DNA from: Plecoglossus altivelis
Lineage: Eukaryota > Chordata > Actinopteri > Osmeriformes > Plecoglossidae
Direction: 5' to 3'
Assembly: GCA_036571765.1 (NCBI GenBank)
Contig: BROE01000019.1
Location: 5,048,824 to 5,112,823, forward strand
Length of the DNA: 64,000 nt
The first letter of the stretch is position 1. Each line of letters begins with the position of its first letter. The notes below the pieces were generated by a model. That model was not told the DNA's origin and did not search any database. It saw only the letters and a list, made by a program, of their open reading frames with translations. The position numbers were made by a program, and so were the translations under genes. Below are positions 61,475 to 64,000 of the stretch, piece by piece.

Positions 61475-63920
61475 TTAACATGCTAGGAAGTAGTTGTTCC
61501 TGAGAACACGGTACAGCTTTCTACTCCTGAGGCTGAACTCGTAAACGAAGGACCCCTTGAAGAGGTAGGTATAACCTGCGAGAACACAACCGCCCAAAGA
61601 TTAGTAACAAAGATTACTTGTCAACTATTTCCTTTCCAGTGTGATGCAAATGATGTGTTCAGAAGCTGTTGTTTCACTCACCTTGGTTTTGGAAGGCTGC
61701 AGTCACTTTGCCTCCTATGCCAGAGAAGTTGTCGGCTATACGTTTGGGAAAGCCTTTGTCCATTGTCCTTGTCGCCTCGTCATAACTACAGACATAAACT
61801 CATAGTGAGACCAGGACTTGCATATGGTAGTGGGCATTGTTTTCTAGAGACTATCAAGTCAGCACCCACCTATAGTAGTTGTCGTCAACAAAGAAGAAGG
61901 TTTTGCGAGATTCCGCATCATAGAAGGCGGCGTCAACCTTCCTCACTGTTCTGGGTAAACCCAGACTGCTGAGGGATTTGGGATAGCCTCTGATAACATC
62001 ATAGCCAGAGAGAGCCCAGACCTGGTTATCTGTAAAGCCGGAGAAATACTGATTTACAACAGTTGTTGAATGTGACATCATCACATTTTTCTAACTGCAT
62101 TTAGAAGAGCTAGAGCGAGAGTACGTTTGTTCTTAAGACAAACCTTTGAAGATGTAGACATTGTAAGTCTCTCCGCTCTCATAGGCAGCATCAATGTTGT
62201 CAGGGAGCTCAGGCCAGAAGGTCTTGATGGTGTTCTGCTGTCCTCTACTGCTCTCAGAGTTCACCCGCCAGAAGAACCTGGGAACAAAAATTATGTCAAT
62301 CTCTGCATCACGGAAGAGGGAAACCTTTTCCAGAGATGAAACCAAGATTCAAGAGTTATTTTTAGTCTGTAGGAGATCATATGACATTCACCTGCCCTTG
62401 AAGAACATCTGCTCTCCCCGCAGAGTGGTGACAGCATCCATGACCAGCGTGGGATCACAGGCATCAGGGGTCGTGGGTGGTTTAGGATCCGGTATGTTTG
62501 GGTTCACATCTGGATTGGAGCCTGAACATTGGAGAGATCCAACGTAAACTATCAGTTTGGTTCCTCACCGAGAAACACAGAATCTGTTTGGGTCCAACCC
62601 AGGGAGATGCTTGGTTATCATGGTTTCCAATTTCATGAGTGGATACTGACCATAGAGGGACTGGATGCCATTGACATCATCACGGGGCAAAACGTAGGTG
62701 TTGGGGTTGTTGTATCCTTGGTAGATTGGGTACATGAGAGCGCCCACATCGTTGGAGTGGGACAGGCCCATGGAGTGACCAAACTCATGGGCAGCTACCA
62801 TGAACAGGTTGTACCCTGCACAGAAAAAATACAGCATTATATTTCTACTGTTTCAAGAAATCTGTCCTTCATGAAACGTGCGAAAAATGTCTAGCTTCAG
62901 GTGAGCAGCTTCAATCTCTGCAGTAGATGAGATTGCGTCATGATGCAAGTGACATACCACTGCTTGAACCAAACGTGAAGGTCTCATCATCATCAAAGTG
63001 GGCGTCACCTCCAATGCCAGAGGAAGGAGCAAAGGCGTGCGCCAGGGTCCCATCTCGGCCATCAAAGGGGTAGAAATCACCGTGCTCTGTGGACAAGACA
63101 CAAGTGTGAGTTCTCAAAAATGGGTCAGAACATTCACATTAAATATGATTAAGCGTTATATTCCATCTAACAGACACAATTTGCTTGTACAGTAAAAGAA
63201 GTAAATGATAGAACAGTAGAAAGTGATTCTATAATCTAGATATACCAACGAGCTCAGGACATCCCATCTCTCAGCTAAAAGGTTTACTGGCTCACTGCTC
63301 AATCAGAATGGCTTGGTGCAGATACAGTACTGGGGTGTTATTGATGCAGTACAGCGGATGCATGGTGACATGTTTGTTTGAGCGGTGTCCCTCTTCTAAA
63401 TCTACAGCCTAGGGATTACTGTCAGGATGCATACCTGTAGCATGCGCTAATGGAGGAATGGGAACTGAATCCTCTTTGTTTCCTACCTTGATATTCAAAC
63501 AACCCCCAGCACTTGAGTGTCAATCAAAACCAGGAGACCTTTAAGAACTGCACACTGTTTGCCCATTGCATCCCACTGTGCCTCTCCAGAACGCGTACTC
63601 ATCAAAAATAAGCTTGACAGGCATGGGGGAATTTAAACTACCGACATTGTTGAAACACGTTCAAGTTCAGAAACCTATGTGTGACACTTGTCAGATTGTA
63701 GAAGAATAAGAATACGAGGAGGAAGAGTATTCAGACACATAAGCATCTGGTCAGGGGTAATGGTTGGTTACCTCTTGTTCCAAAGGAGATCATGATGTCA
63801 GCGATGCCACTGTAGATTCGAGTGAATCTCAGAGGTGTGACTTTAGCCCACACCTGCAGAGCTTTCTCGATGGAGAAGTCTACTTCAGACACAGACATGT
63901 CGGGGGTGTAGTTTTCAATC
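61475..63920 (-). CDS. mmp13: MMP13-like collagenase, exons 3-10; 5' end beyond the right edge
   Basis: Second matrix metalloproteinase in tandem, same orientation. Exons: 63772-63920, 62958-63086, 62651-62815, 62392-62521, 62144-62277, 61870-62029, 61682-61785 and 61475-61575; 356 residues in frame before the stop. The visible part starts in the catalytic domain (RIENYTPDMSVSEVDFSIEK), then HGDFYPFDGRDGTLAHAF, the zinc site HEFGHSMGLSH, Met-turn ALMYP, LPRDDVNGIQSLYG, a short hinge (SNPDVNPNIPDPKPPTTPDA), and hemopexin blades from CDP to the closing ...NNYFLAC. The signal peptide and propeptide exons are absent because the window ends in intron 2. Catalytic and hinge sequence resemble collagenase-3 (MMP13) more than stromelysins. 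Fish often have more than one mmp13; the letter cannot be given. Confidence 0.88.
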
Positions 63921-64000
63921 CTACACACACCAGGCACATATACAATTGAGACCAATCAGAAACAGCATGGATATGGCTTTGAATTGAATGTTTCTGAAAT

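Overview
The window is vertebrate nuclear DNA, most likely from a ray-finned (teleost) fish. Its genes are split into many small exons with GT/AG splice sites, introns and intergenic DNA are full of (CA)n, (GA)n and (CCTG)n microsatellites, and the proteins resemble fish and mammalian orthologues. I do not name a species: no lineage-specific transposon family is clear. One undetermined base lies at about 4007.

Layout. Positions 1-34119 hold the 5' end of DSCAM on the minus strand: signal-peptide exon (34077-34119), a 14.3-kb intron, exon 2 (19464-19781), exon 3 (19064-19213), then about 19 kb of intron 3 running off the left edge. From about 34.6 to 43.6 kb is a gene-free interval. FAM3B is on the plus strand (about 43649-46004). 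Facing it tail to tail, with 349 bp between the coding ends, is TMPRSS2 on the minus strand (46354-50307, 12 coding exons, 489 aa). Also on the minus strand follow ACAT1, the mitochondrial acetoacetyl-CoA thiolase (52200-55823, 12 exons, 420 aa); a complete secreted matrix metalloproteinase (56653-59779, 10 exons, 489 aa); and the 3' eight exons of an MMP13-like collagenase (61475-63920), whose first two exons lie beyond the right edge.

The genes form no pathway. DSCAM is a neuronal adhesion receptor, FAM3B a secreted cytokine-like protein, TMPRSS2 a membrane serine protease, ACAT1 an enzyme of ketone and isoleucine metabolism, and the MMPs degrade extracellular matrix. What joins them is synteny. 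DSCAM-FAM3B-TMPRSS2 is the order on human 21q22, but BACE2 and the MX genes are not visible between them; ACAT1 and the MMP cluster correspond to human 11q22. The window thus crosses a junction of two human chromosome segments.

All exon boundaries were worked out by hand from splice consensus, reading-frame continuity and remembered family sequences. Splice phases agree throughout, and the TMPRSS2, ACAT1 and first MMP models each translate without a stop. No RNA gene, CRISPR array or complete transposon was recognised.
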